Notes: generated by a model not told the origin, from the sequence alone. A stretch of DNA of 64,000 nt from Aphanomyces cochlioides (GCA_019828595.1 JAHQRK010000003.1:3906001-3970000), one strand, 5' to 3'. Counted from the stretch's first letter, positions 43,429-55,016 are shown. Program-made: numbers and translations.

Positions 43429-44643
43429 ATGGAAGCTTCAACGATTTTCACTGCCGATAGCGTACTCCCCGCGCAGACGTCGAGACCCATAACTACACGA
43501 GGTGTGGGGAGCTCGATGTCTCCAGGGATTACTCTTGAGGGAGTGGATGGAGTTGAGATTTCTGTACCTATGACGCAATCATCCGACACTCGTCCTTCAA
43601 GTCCAGTTACAACTGAAGAACACCAATTTACTCCTGATATGTCCATTTTGAACTCGAGCACCCGCGAATTTGACCCCTTGGGCAATGACAATGGATCTCC
43701 GCTACCATCCCTCATGGATCTATTGGACGATGTTTCTGTTCCAGCCAGGCCACAAACGAATGCGACAACGGCTGATGCCCCAACCAACCGCCCACGCACT
43801 CTGCGAATTCCAACCGACGATGATGACATCGATGAAGTGTTGTTTATCGATGACCACCGCGAAGTGGCATCAATGCGAAATCGAATTTCAACTATTCAAT
43901 ACCAAGTCAACTGGAAGTTTCAACGCCCGGATGGACTCGACAAAGACTGGTTCGACGAAAAAGACCTCAGCGGGTGTCAAGAAGCCGTGGCGATGTACCA
44001 ACGATGGCGACAAGCTGGAGCCCACTTCCTCACGAACACTGGTCTCGCCCCAACGCTTGCTGAATTTCGAGCGATGGATCCTCTGTGGCTAGAAATTGGC
44101 AACAACAGTGACAAATCTTGTCTTGCGGCTGCAATCCGAATCGTTGCTACCAATTTGAATGTCTCCAATTTTGAGCTCAGCGAAGAAGTCATTTCGGGTT
44201 TCAAAGAGGCCCATGGAGTTCCTCAAGACGCGGGCATTCCCCCTTCCAAGATGCATGATTTTCTCAAGCTGGCATACACACATGGATTCCACTACAACGA
44301 CGCCATATTCTCCCGTCAACTGCTCAAGCAATCGGTGGGTGATCCAATTCGTGATATCTGTAGAGCGATATTGGATGAGCCTGACGGAGAATTCTTGGTT
44401 GTTTCTGTCACTGATTCAACATCCCATTGCTGGGTCCTCGCCAAGCGATACAAGCGCTGCATAGACCGAAGTCTATGTATGATCCAAGACAATGAAAATG
44501 TATACCCCCTGGGTCAGATGCCAAGAGTCAGTTTTATCCGACATATTCGCCGTGTTAGCTTACAAACACCGAAGAAATCGAAGTCCCAACGTCGAAGCGA
44601 ATCAAGAAAACGAAAAGCCAAATTGATTTCCAATTCAGCCTAG
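43429..44643 (+). CDS. LINE ORF3: chromodomain-like plus papain/OTU-like cysteine protease
   Basis: 404 residues from ATG in a good context (ACAACAATGG); the frame is open 54 codons further up from a TTG. Residues 1-130 are Ser/Thr/Pro-rich and probably disordered. Residues 137-194 resemble a chromodomain: VLFIDDHRE, then YQVNWKF at 158-164, DWFDEKDL at 173-180, and GCQEAVAMYQRW. Residues 222-360 look like a papain-fold cysteine peptidase: SDKSCLAAAIRIVA with C231 at a helix start, FLVVSVTDSTSHCWVL with H333, and IQDNEN with D354/N355. The tail is basic (KKSKSQRRSESRKRK). It follows ORF2 by 213 nt in the same frame with two stops between. Chromodomains bind methylated histone tails; the protease could process element proteins or remove ubiquitin. 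Both functions are inferred from weak similarity. Confidence 0.6.
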   Translation: MEASTIFTADSVLPAQTSRPITTRGVGSSMSPGITLEGVDGVEISVPMTQSSDTRPSSPVTTEEHQFTPDMSILNSSTREFDPLGNDNGSPLPSLMDLLDDVSVPARPQTNATTADAPTNRPRTLRIPTDDDDIDEVLFIDDHREVASMRNRISTIQYQVNWKFQRPDGLDKDWFDEKDLSGCQEAVAMYQRWRQAGAHFLTNTGLAPTLAEFRAMDPLWLEIGNNSDKSCLAAAIRIVATNLNVSNFELSEEVISGFKEAHGVPQDAGIPPSKMHDFLKLAYTHGFHYNDAIFSRQLLKQSVGDPIRDICRAILDEPDGEFLVVSVTDSTSHCWVLAKRYKRCIDRSLCMIQDNENVYPLGQMPRVSFIRHIRRVSLQTPKKSKSQRRSESRKRKAKLISNSA

Positions 44644-44661
44644 CAGTTGGAAATGGGATGA

Positions 44662-44703
44662 GCCTTCGGGCAATATTAGTTTGTAGTTTACATTAACTAC
44701 AAA
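44662..44703 (+). promoter_or_regulatory. Two-hairpin LINE 3' tail, family 3 type
   Basis: Hairpin 1 is GCC-TTCG-GGC (44662-44671), a C(UUCG)G tetraloop. Hairpin 2 is a perfect 9-bp stem, TTTGTAGTT/AACTACAAA, with a 6-nt loop (44680-44703). ACTCCCCATTGACAT follows and then the target site. The position and flanks (GGGATGA before, CAATATTAGT between, CTCCCCATTG after) match family 1, while stem sequences differ. Confidence 0.65.
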
Positions 44704-44721
44704 TAGACTCCCCATTGACAT

Positions 44722-44736
44722 TGAGCTATAGAGGAT
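44722..44736 (+). repeat. LINE target-site copy between family 3 and copy D
   Basis: TGAGCTATAGAGGAT, shared as the 3' boundary of family 3 copy 1 and the 5' boundary of family 1 copy D. Confidence 0.9.
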
Positions 44737-44788
44737 AGTTTCCAATTTGCCAGCTACCCCGCAGTACCACTCTACGCTATCTGACAAT

Positions 44789-47787
44789 ATGGTTGCTACC
44801 CGCTCGACCAACCCTCGTGCCCCATCTTGCTCCTCCGCGTTCTCTCCCTCGGCGTCCAGCCCCAGCGATATGGACGTCATCGTCGTTGCTGACCCATCCC
44901 CAAGCGATACCGACATGGCGTCGTCGTTGGAAGAGGACGTCGACGATGCTTCCAACGCTTCGCATCATGACGCGTCTACGAATCCGCTCCCTACTCCAAC
45001 GCGCGTTCCGTTTCCACGTCAACGTGCAACCCCTTCGAAACCGCGCTGTTTTGAACCCTTGCCTGTGACTCGCTCGACGAAGGCTTGCGATCCCGCGAAT
45101 GATCCAACGACCTCTGACACTTGCGACGAAGCCTGGCAAGACGGCGTTCCAACCTCGGAAGATGTGCTCATGACGTCAACGACCTTGCCCGAAGAATCTC
45201 CATCAACCACGTCCATCGTGAGTGATGGTGGCTTGCCTGGCAAGACTCCGTTGGGTTCTGTTCCTTTCGAGAATGTTCTCTCGACGAGTGATAGTGGCTT
45301 CTCGAAGACTCGCTCAAGCACCGACGTCAACATGACGACAGGTCAAGGAAGATTCGAGAACAGTCCATCCCTGAGTGAAGGTCCCTTCTCGAAGAATCCC
45401 CCGAGCGACAAGTCCACTCTGGCGACAGGTCAAGATCCCATCGAGACTAGTCGCTCCATGAGTGATGGTCTCTTCTCGAAGAATCATCGGGCATGATCTG
45501 GAACAATCGCGAACAACCCTGTGGCCAGTGTTGGTCATGGGAATACTCAAGACCAAGTCACCCATGGAAGCTTCTCGAAGTCCAACGCGAGTGAAGGTCA
45601 AACGTGTGACTCTGTCCACCATGGGACAGGGTCCGGACAAGACCAAGCCTCTGACGCACGCTTGAGTGTTGGTCTGACGCACGACTCGGACTCTCACTCA
45701 GTCCGCCAGCCATCGTCTCAGGCTTCACCCGGATCGCATTTGGAAAACATTTCTCAATCTGGCGGAGCCCAGACACCTGGCCGTGGCCAACCCAACAACC
45801 GCCAGGCCCCCAACGACGTATGGGCCTTCCAAGCGCAACAGCGGTCTCAGTCTGCCAAGGCCATCAAGACCAAGGACGTTGCTCCTTACCAGCCCACGAT
45901 GGAGGAACTCGAACCCCTCCTTCGCAAGCGTGCTGCTGGAACCCTCACGTTTGAAGACACCCTCCCGATCCAGAAGCACTCGGCGCGCGGCATCGTCGGC
46001 TGGTTGCAGATGCCCACGGGTGCACACACGAAGACCATCGATGTTTCAGCTGCCATGGCATCGATCCTTTTCGACACCAAGCCCTCGGCCTCGACACTGC
46101 GATTGCTGACATTGTGAGATGCGAGAAGGACATCCCGAAGCGCATGCTCAAGTGGGGTGTTGCCTCTCACGAAGCGATGACGAAGCTGCGAGGCATCGCG
46201 TTTAAGATTCAAGTCGCTCGAGATGGCTCGTCCCAACACTTCACGATGAACGTTCCGCACGTCCTCGGCGGATTTTTCATGGACATCCCTCAAGGCCTTC
46301 AAGATCAAGACGAAGAGCACCTGATCTTCGACGTCATGACCAAGTTGGAGCCACGCTTCCTGTGGGGCTCCTACCCCAACGTTTCCTCTTCAAGCGGTAT
46401 GGCGAGCTCTCGGTACCGCCTTTACTTTGAAGGAACCTCCGTACCAACGACCATGCAGCGCGACGGCCGTCTCGTCGAAGAAATTCTTTTCAAGGGCCGT
46501 TGTCTCCGCGTGTACGGTCAAGGGTGGTATTTTCGTGACAAGAACTTGGTTCGTTTGGACCTTGATGCAACGTCCCGCCAATATGGATTGAACAAGCCAG
46601 CTCCCAGCCCAACCAACCCGCCTTCTTCGACTCCCAAGGCGCCAAAACGTCGGAAAACTGCGCAAGCCAACCCTCCGCAGTGGACTGGCGTCAAGGCGTC
46701 GAGAGGCAAGCGCAAGAAGACGCAACAGCAAGTGGATTCCCCCGAGCATGGCCGCTCTTGGATTTCGCCCAACATGTTTGAAGCCCTCGACGAACGTGTG
46801 TGTGTCAACCCCGAGGAACACGTTGCTCAGTTTGGCGATTACAAGATCTCAACGATTGTACCCAAGCTGGACGTCTCGGATGACCCTCCCCACCTCCCTA
46901 CGTCCGGTCAATTTGTCGGCGGCACCAAGATCCAAGATGGCGTTCCCAAGCGCATAGAAATGTCTCTTGACGAAATTCTCGCCGAACTACAAGACCTCGA
47001 CACCAAGACAGCCAAAGTTCCATTGCATCTCTCAACCCAAGTCGAAGATGCAGTGACCAACAGCTCGTTCAACCTTGCCCAACTCATCAACGACGGCCGC
47101 GTCGACATGCTGTGTAGCCATCTCGAGCGTTCCCCGATTGAATTTGGCTTGCAACTGCACCGACTTTTTGATGAAGACCGTGCGTGCTTTGAGTACTTTG
47201 TGAGACAACGCCTCCTCCATCGGTGGCTTCGAGCGACTTGGGGTGGAGACAAACCGTTCTCCCAGCTGTACTCATTGACGTGGGGTGTGCGTATGACCCG
47301 CGAGCACGTTCAAGCCATCTTCAGCAACATCGAGCTATTCAAGAACATCGACTTCATCGATACTACCATTGACGGCGACGAGATTTCCCTCCACCGCGGC
47401 GACCTGGAAGAAGTGTTGGCTGTGGCAGAAGTTCTCTTGGCCATTCATGCTCCAACGTACTACAACAGTGATGCTGCGATCGTGGCCTCTACCAAGTACC
47501 CGGTCACTGCACTGGCTTCTCATTTGGGCTCCCGCTGTTTGTCGGGCGTATCGCTATCTGCCATATTGCTTGACACGAGCTTCGGCCTCTTGATTTGGAA
47601 TATCATGGAAACGTTGTATGCCGGCGAAGACGAGAAGTCGCGATACGTCTTGACCACGATCCTGGAATTCCATGAGGCTGGCTCCCTGGACCCCACCTTC
47701 GACAACCAAGTGATGTTCCAACCCGACACTCAGACACTCATGCTGGGAGATGTTGCGAACGCAACGTCTGTCGCGTTCCGTGGCTAA
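44789..47787 (+). pseudogene. LINE ORF1 (family 1, copy D), nonsense and frameshift
   Basis: Same protein as at 19456. TGA at 45494-45496 replaces an Arg codon (GGGCATGATC against GGGCAAGATC) at about residue 236. One A is missing near 46076 (CGACACCAA against CGACAACCAA), which shifts the frame inside the block conserved with family 3. From there to the stop it is open and near-identical to copy C. Confidence 0.92.
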
Positions 47788-50700
47788 GGTGGTCGCGGCC
47801 GGTCTCTTCACCAAGTTCCCCATACTCGAACTGACCACTGCCAACCTCAATGGGCTGAAAGACAACGGACATCTTGTGGCGCGGCGACTCCAAATTCCGA
47901 CCCAAGCCGTTTTCTTTCAAGAAACCAAAATCAATAACATCAAACATCTCGAAACCTTCCAACTCCACCTCAACAACGAAGTAGGCGTTGGCAAATACAA
48001 GCTCTTCACCAACGATCTCCGCACTGATCGCGTCGACTCACTCAACAATCGGCGCTGCGGTGTGGCATCGTATTTCCATGGATCCATGCCTGGATTCCTC
48101 GACCTGCAACACTTGACCACCCATGACCGACCTGGAAGATACATGGTTGTTCGAACTCAGTGGGACGGCGTTCCTGTGTACTTTCACAACGTCTATGCCC
48201 CGGTTATCGCTCACTCTCGAGCACCGTTTTTCGACGACCTGCCTCGCGACTTTGAAGACGACAGCATTCACTTTGTCGGAGGCGATTTCAACTTACCCCT
48301 GGAGGAGCATCTGGACGCGACTCGACCTCGCCAAGACCACAACGCTGGTAAGGCGGAATGCATTGCCTGGCTTTCAGCACTTGGTGTTATCGATGCGTGG
48401 AGGATGCACCACCCCAACGAGCGCGTTTACAGCGGCCCTGGTCGAAGCAACCGCCTCGACTACCTGTTTGTGGACCAAGATATCGTCGCTCAAACGTACG
48501 CACGTTCAAGCTATTCCCCAAGCAGCTTTGCAGGCGACCACATGGAACACAAAGTGGTCCTCTCCTGCGAGCAGCGAGCTCCCGACCGAAGTTACTGGCG
48601 CCTCCCCCGTGAGCTCTTAAAGAACCCTCAAGTAGTCGCAGCGATCAAGGCCGAAGCCAATCAACTTTTGGACGAGATGCGCGCAGACGACACTCAAAAC
48701 TTTGGCGCAAAGTGGTACGGCTGGTTGAAGAGAATGAAGAAGCGTCTCCAAGTCAGTCATCGCCAGTACATTGACTCGATGAAGTACACACTCAACAGCC
48801 TCAAGATGAAGTGGCTTACTTCCCGCCGAGCATTCGACATGGGACTCGTTGAGACATCCATTGTTAATACCGCCCGTCAAGCCCTTGACACTGCCCGCAG
48901 CGAGTACCGACAGTTCAACCTGGATCAGCAATTCGACTTTCACGCCAACGTCAACGAGCGAGGTACCAGTCACTTTTTTCGTCGACCCAAGGGGATCAAA
49001 GTGCCGCTCTCGTCCGTGACAATCAACGGTGTAACGTCGACTGACCCGTCTGAAGTCAAGGCTGGTTTTACGTCTCATTGGAAAAACATCATGGTCACTC
49101 CAAGAGACCAACCACCGTTGAATCGGGCCCGTCGCCGAGCTATCATTCGAGCCATTACTCGACGTCTCACTCAAGAACAGCGCGACGCTCTGGAAAGTCC
49201 TCTCACGGCGGAAGACCTGTGCGGCGCGCTCAAGTCTATGAACCCGAACAAGTCTCCTGGTCCAGACGGCTGGCCTGCAGCTTTCTTTCAAGTCTCCCCG
49301 GACGTATTCGCCCAAATCCTGCTCAAGGTGTTCAACTACCAACTCACCCATCACGGTCACCTCCTGCTCCAACAACGCCGAAGTGCAGTGGCGCTCTTGT
49401 TCAAGGCTGGAGACAGAGGCGACCCTGGCAACTATCGGCCGATTACTCTCATGTCGGTTGAAGTCAAGATTCTATCGCGGGCGCTGGCCTACCGTCTTGC
49501 ACAAGTTGCCCCATACTCGCTCACCCAAGCCAAGCTGGTTTTGTCCCTGGCCGTCGCTTGCACGACCACGTGATGCTGGTACAAGCATTGCAGACTTTCT
49601 GTACCAATGAAGACCACGACTACTACGCGACGCTTCTCGACTTTTCCAAGGCATACGATATGGTTGACCAAGGCTTTCTCTTCGACGTACTCAAGGAGAT
49701 GAACATCGGTCCCACATTTGTGTCTTGGGTTCAGTTGCTTTACAATACGCCTCTGGTCCAGATCATTTTCAACGACGGTCTTGGCCCAACCATACGGCCT
49801 ACCCGCGGAGTCAAGCAAGGTTGCCCCCTATCGTGCATGCTCTTCGTACTTTACCTCGAGCCACTCGGCGAAATGCTACGCGGATCTCCTGATTTTGGTA
49901 TTCCCCTTCCAAATGGAGACTCACTGACGAGCATCTACTTTGCCGACGACACGACTCTACTCTCGTCATCCCTCCAAGCGGCGGTCGAGCAAATGGCAAT
50001 TGTCGAAGACTTTTGCTCTGTGTCTGGAGCTCGTCTCAACGTTGCCAAGTGCATGACTTTGGCGCTCAACAACAATCTCGATATCGAAGACATCGACGAT
50101 GGTGGCCTCTTGAACGTCTTGCCGAGCGAGAAGCCAGTGAAATACCTTGGTATTCTCTTTGGCCACCGACTGCCGCGCGATTTTCAAGTCCAGCAACTGA
50201 ACGACAAGTTTCTGGCTGCGTTTCAAACGTGGGGAAGTCGTGCGCGAACCCTCCAAGGCCGCAAACTCATCGTATCGACCATGTTGTTGTCGTTGTTATG
50301 GCATGTCACGGCTGCAGTGTATGTGCCTCCAACGATGGTTGCCGTTTGGCAAAGAATGGTCAACAAGTACATCCTTGGTCGGAAGACGCAAATCACCGAC
50401 CATCATCGCTCAACTATTTGCCGCAAGTGGCAGTTCGATCAAAAACTCGGCCTCGGTATTCCGCATGTGGCTTCGAAGCTTCGGACTCAGCGACTGCTGC
50501 GGCTCCAACTCTTGATGCAGCCCAATTCACCCAACACATTTGCCCCATGGAAGTTGCTTGTCAAGAGACAATTTTCCCGTGTCATGAACAAGCTGTATCG
50601 CGACACCCACCCGTTCGACTTTCTCACGTACTTCCCCAACCACAGCTCCAAGTGGTTGTTTTTGTGGGAGCTGCATCCTCTTTGGCACGACATTTGGCAT

Positions 50701-51903
50701 CAATGGGCCGCCACACCTATGGCCAAGCGAACCGCTTCGCCACCAAGCCTCGAAGAACTTTTGAACCTCCCCGTGTGGCTGACATCCTACCCCGCTCTGC
50801 AAGTTGGTCCTGCGGGTGCTACATCAAATGTCGTGAAGACTGCTCTGTGTCGTCGATGGTGTAGACATGCGTCTCAAAACGGTTTCCACTGCCTCAAAGA
50901 CTTCTTGACACGGCAAGGGACATGGCCTACAAGAGCTGCGTTTATTGATCGACTGTCATCCAACAACCGTGCGGCACAAGTGACGTTACAAGCGAACGGC
51001 GCGATGGGATTTGCAGCACCCGAACGTGCTGGTCAAGTTTATAGCCACCTCACCAAGATATTCGACCAAGTCCTCCGCACGTCTGGCGTTCGAACTGGAA
51101 CTGCTTTGACCGATATCGATACAACAAGTCACCCTTTCAAGGCACTTTTCAAAGATCAATTGCTATCCTTCGAGCGTTGGCCCAAGCGACTCGTATCACG
51201 TTTGGCGCATCACGCCCCTTCGGATGGAAAACCGCACCCAGTGGCGACATCGTCCCGCGTCGAGCAACAAGATATTGCGACCTACGTGCGACTCATCCGC
51301 AAAACATGCCGTTGGCCGCCTCCCCTCCATGGCGACGTTTGGTTTCGACTGTTGTTCAACATGCTGCCTGTCAACTCGCGCTTGTTCTACTTGCAACCTC
51401 AGCAGCCAGACGTAATTTGCTGTGTCTATACCAATTGCGACGCACCGGAGAACCAACACCACGCCTTCCACACCTGCTCTCGCGTGTATCCCCTTTGGCG
51501 TTTTCACGCGACCGCTTGGCGATGCTTCGGTGTCAATTTCGATTGGACTGCCATCACCAACATCGACCGCTTTCAAGTCAACGAACGCGGTAGCCAGCTT
51601 CAAGACATACTGTTTGTGCTCTGGGCTCTTCTGTGTGCTTCCAACCTTCACTATATTTGGACAACGCACAACGCCGCCAAGTTCGAATCGAAGGAGCCGC
51701 CTCCGCCAGAAATTTGGCAAGAAGTCAGCTTCATCCGATGGCATGCATCGATCCGCAGATGGCTTCGCCTCCAAGAAGTTGACAGCCCTCAACGAGTGGA
51801 AGCAATTTCAGCAATCAATACTTTGCATAGACAACCTGTCTATCGCCCACTGGTAGCCAAGTACCCGACTTTGCTCGCGCTCCAACCTTCAACCCCAAAT
51901 TAA
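47750..51903 (+). pseudogene. LINE ORF2 (family 1, copy D): intact endonuclease, frameshifted reverse transcriptase
   Basis: The reference copy for the family 1 endonuclease: VGGDFNLP reads through at 48275-48300, followed by SNRLDY and GDHMEH. The reverse transcriptase begins at SPGPDGWP (near 49253). One C is missing at 49516 (CCATACTCGC against CCATACCTCGC), between RALAYRLAQ and the GFVPGRRLHDHV motif. The remainder, with LDFSKAYD, KQGCPLS, catalytic FADD at 49942-49950 and the C-terminal knuckle at 51418-51477, is open to TAA at 51903. Confidence 0.94.
47784..47801 (+). promoter_or_regulatory. ORF1 stop / ORF2 entry overlap motif, copy D
   Basis: CTAAGGTGGTCGCGGCCG, as in copies A and C. 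Confidence 0.6.
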
Positions 51904-52059
51904 CAAGCCCCAAGTATTTATTCAAAAGTCAAAAATCGCTGTACTCCAAAGCCCAAGGTAGAAAATCTGCTGAAGCATTTGGAAGTGGGATGAGCCGTTA
52001 GTAGGCAATATTAGTATTAGTAGATATTGAAAGTCTATTAATATACCTCCCCATTGCAG

Positions 52060-52074
52060 TGAGCTATAGAGGAT
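52060..52074 (+). repeat. LINE target-site duplication, 3' side of copy D
   Basis: TGAGCTATAGAGGAT followed by the native tRNA upstream flank TCCATACTATAC. Confidence 0.92.
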
Positions 52075-52956
52075 TCCATACTATACTTCCCTCACCGTTT
52101 CAAACATACACTCATACAATACCTACAATGACAATCCATATCACACCCGTGCATCATGTCACCGTCGTAGTCACCACTCGCTTCTCCGAATATCGACACA
52201 TTTATACAGAGAAACTACGTCACCAGACACACCGACGCTTCTCTCAGATAAAACATTGTTGATAAACTCGAGACCTTCACTTCGACAATCTACACCAGCA
52301 CATGGAACAAGAATTATACACTTTCATGACTGTCAAAAACATCCTATTCAGAAAGCCTCGAAAACACTACCACCATTTCTGTAGAATGTGAAACAAAATC
52401 AAATCCAATCAAGATGATATGAACTGTTTGAAACAAGTTGAGCGATGTTGCTTGATGGATTGAGTACGATAAACAGTTGGTGTAGCTTTGCTGTTGTTTA
52501 GTGAAAAGGATTTAATGTTGTGCCGAATGGAAATATGATTGATATTCTGATTGAACATGTGTTTACCAGGTATATTTTTGTTTCATGGAAACCTATGAAT
52601 TTGTTCTGCGGAGTATTGAGGATATACCCTCCCATTCCTTGCGCGAGCAGGAGACTGATATGCTCTCAATAAGTCGATGTACCGCACGAAACTTTGTTTC
52701 GGACAAGATTTCGATCCGAAGAAGAGTCAAAATCGGAACTGCTCGCGTATTTTAGACGGGTATCATGTCCATGTGAAATTTTGATGTCCATTGGTCGAAT
52801 CGTGTTTTTGTGGAGAGATTGGAGTGTAAAGTGTTTGTTTTGATTGACGTGTGTTTGGTTACGATGTGCATAATGTCTGTGTCCGTGGTGGTAGTTTGCA
52901 GTGGAAAGGATTGTATGAGTGTATGTGTGGCACGGTGGGTATACGATAGTATGAAA

Positions 52957-53019
52957 TCCTCTATAGCTCGCGTACGGCTGTTAACCGTAAGGTCGCAGGT
53001 TCGAACCCTGCTGGAGGAG
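52957..53019 (+). pseudogene. tRNA-Asn(GUU) with D-arm deletion
   Basis: 63-nt form lacking AGTTGGTAGA, as in the other array. Confidence 0.9.
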
Positions 53020-53970
53020 TTCTTTTCTCTCTTTTGCATATCCATAACTGATCACCAATACAAATACTGACGTGTAGATTCTCGGCATGTCTTCTTCGAG
53101 TCAACATATGCGTAAATAAGAAGACTATGTCACGCCAATCCAATACCAGTCCTTTATCTCCAATATGATGTGGAATGGCCTCAAAATTGCTGCTCATCAA
53201 CTAGTGCGCAAGTCATTGCAGAATACATAAGAGAAACTCCAATGAGCGATTCTCTGACAGCAACAGATGTGCGCCACGCTAACTTGACTTGTATTGGACT
53301 TGAGGAGAGATCACTCATATGGTGTCTTTTAGACTTTGTCAACTGATATCTTAGACAACGAATCACGGTCGTCAAGAGCGACCTAGAGACAAGTATTCCA
53401 TTGACTTGGTTTGAAATATCATAGCACATGGATGTACTCACTCCATTACCTTGTTCTTTGCATAGAATGTGATCGTCTCCAATGTGGACTGTGTCAAATT
53501 TCGGTGGTATACATGGACATAGTTTCACGACGTTAACATCGATCGAAATCAATCCATATACCGCATCTCAAGACCACAATCGTAACATTCCTACCTTTTT
53601 ATGCAGCTTGCTGCCAAACATATTCTGGAGAAAGTTCTGTCGCATATGTGTGTGATATTACTGTTATGCATCCGTGTGAATCGTTTCTTGGCTTGTCGAC
53701 TGACAGCGCCAACAAAGCAGAAATGACACAGACTTGAAATAGTTGTGTAGATAGTCTCAATTACAGTATTGAGATATTTACAAACACGACAAATGATATC
53801 ATTAAAAGGTGCACAGCAGAATAAAACGTGTCCATTCTTTCCTCGCGTCTTAATCAAAGATGTCAGAAGCTACTCATTCTATAGACTTGATGTGAAAGCT
53901 ATTGCGAGTTGGATGTGTTTGTTGCGATCACGTCGATAAGTTGGAAGGGATATGCAAAAGAGAGAAAGAA

Positions 53971-54043
53971 CTCCTCCAGCAGGGTTCGAACCTGCGATCT
54001 TACGGTTAACAGCCGTACGCTCTACCAACTGAGCTATAGAGGA
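53971..54043 (-). tRNA. tRNA-Asn (anticodon GUU), variable-loop variant
   Basis: Complete 73-nt cloverleaf with one change: variable loop AGATC instead of AGGTC. Stems, anticodon GUU and both internal boxes are unchanged. A 75-bp LINE tail lies immediately upstream. Confidence 0.93.
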
Positions 54044-54044
54044 T

Positions 54045-54119
54045 TTGGAAATGGGATGAGCCTTCGGGCAATATTAGTTTGTAGTTTACATTAACTACAA
54101 ATAGACTCCCCATTGACAT
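54045..54119 (+). mobile_element. Solo 75-bp 3' tail of a family 3 LINE
   Basis: Matches the last 75 bp of the family 3 element (44647-44721), from TTGGAAATGGGATGAG through both hairpins to CCCATTGACAT. It is flanked by TGAGCTATAGAGGAT at 54030-54044 and 54120-54134. This is an extremely 5'-truncated insertion with a complete target-site duplication. Confidence 0.93.
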
Positions 54120-54134
54120 TGAGCTATAGAGGAT
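54120..54134 (+). repeat. Target-site duplication, 3' side of the solo tail
   Basis: TGAGCTATAGAGGAT, equal to the 5' copy at 54030-54044 inside the tRNA gene. Confidence 0.92.
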
Positions 54135-55016
54135 TCCATACTATACTTCCCTCACCGTTTCAAACATACACTCATACAATACCTACAATGACAATCCATA
54201 TCACACCCGTGCATCATGTCACCGTCGTAGTCACCACTCGCTTCTCCGAATATCGACACATTTATACAGAGAAACTACGTCACCAGACACACCGACGCTT
54301 CTCTCAGATAAAACATTGTTGATAAACTCGAGACCTTCACTTCGACAATCTACACCAGCACATGGAACAAGAATTATACACTTTCATGACTGTCAAAAAC
54401 ATCCTATTCAGAAAGCCTCGAAAACACTACCACCATTTCTGTAGAATGTGAAACAAAATCAAATCCAATCAAGATGATATGAACTGTTTGAAACAAGTTG
54501 AGCGATGTTGCTTGATGGATTGAGTACGATAAACAGTTGGTGTAGCTTTGCCGTTGTTTAGTGAAAAGGATTTAATGTTGTGCCGAATGGAAATATGATT
54601 GATATTCTGATTGAACATGTGTTTACCAGGTATATTTTTGTTTCATGGAAACCTATGAATTTGTTCTGCGGAGTATTGAGGATATACCCTCCCATTCCTT
54701 GCGCGAGCAGGAGACTGATATGCTCTCAATAAGTCGATGTACCGCACGAAACTTTGTTTCGGACAAGATTTCGATCCGAAGAAGAGTCAAAATCGGAACT
54801 GCTCGCGTATTTTAGACGGGTATCATGTCCATGTGAAATTTTGATGTCCATTGGTCGAATCGTGTTTTTGTGGAGAGATTGGAGTGTAAAGTGTTTGTTT
54901 TGATTGACGTGTGTTTGGTTACGATGTGCATAATGTCTGTGTCCGTGGTGGTAGTTTGCAGTGGAAAGGATTGTATGAGTGTATGTGTGGCACGGTGGGT
55001 ATACGATAGTATGGAA

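Larger units (their letters stand above)
36593..44721 (+). mobile_element. Family 3 tRNA-Asn-targeted LINE with three ORFs, copy 1
   Basis: 8,129 bp between TGAGCTATAGAGGAT at 36578-36592 (inside the tRNA) and at 44722-44736. Contents: 51-nt 5' UTR whose first 35 nt equal those of family 1, ORF1 (821 residues, intact), overlapping ORF2 with two 1-nt deletions, ORF3 (404 residues, intact), and a two-hairpin tail with a UUCG tetraloop. ORF3 is absent from family 1. Confidence 0.95.
44737..52059 (+). mobile_element. Family 1 tRNA-Asn-targeted LINE, full-length copy D
   Basis: 7,323 bp, nearly identical to copy C, between target-site copies at 44722-44736 and 52060-52074. The endonuclease frame is intact here, unlike copies A and C. 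ORF1 instead carries a nonsense codon and a frameshift, and ORF2 a frameshift in the reverse transcriptase. It follows family 3 directly, which fits insertion into a regenerated target. Confidence 0.95.
52075..54044. repeat. tRNA-Asn repeat unit, 1,970 bp, downstream of copy D
   Basis: Same structure as the five-unit array: plus-strand defective tRNA and minus-strand intact tRNA, with spacers lacking protein genes. It has private changes (ATGAAATCCT before the plus tRNA, CAACATATGCG near 53103, GACAACGAATC near 53357). Confidence 0.94.
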
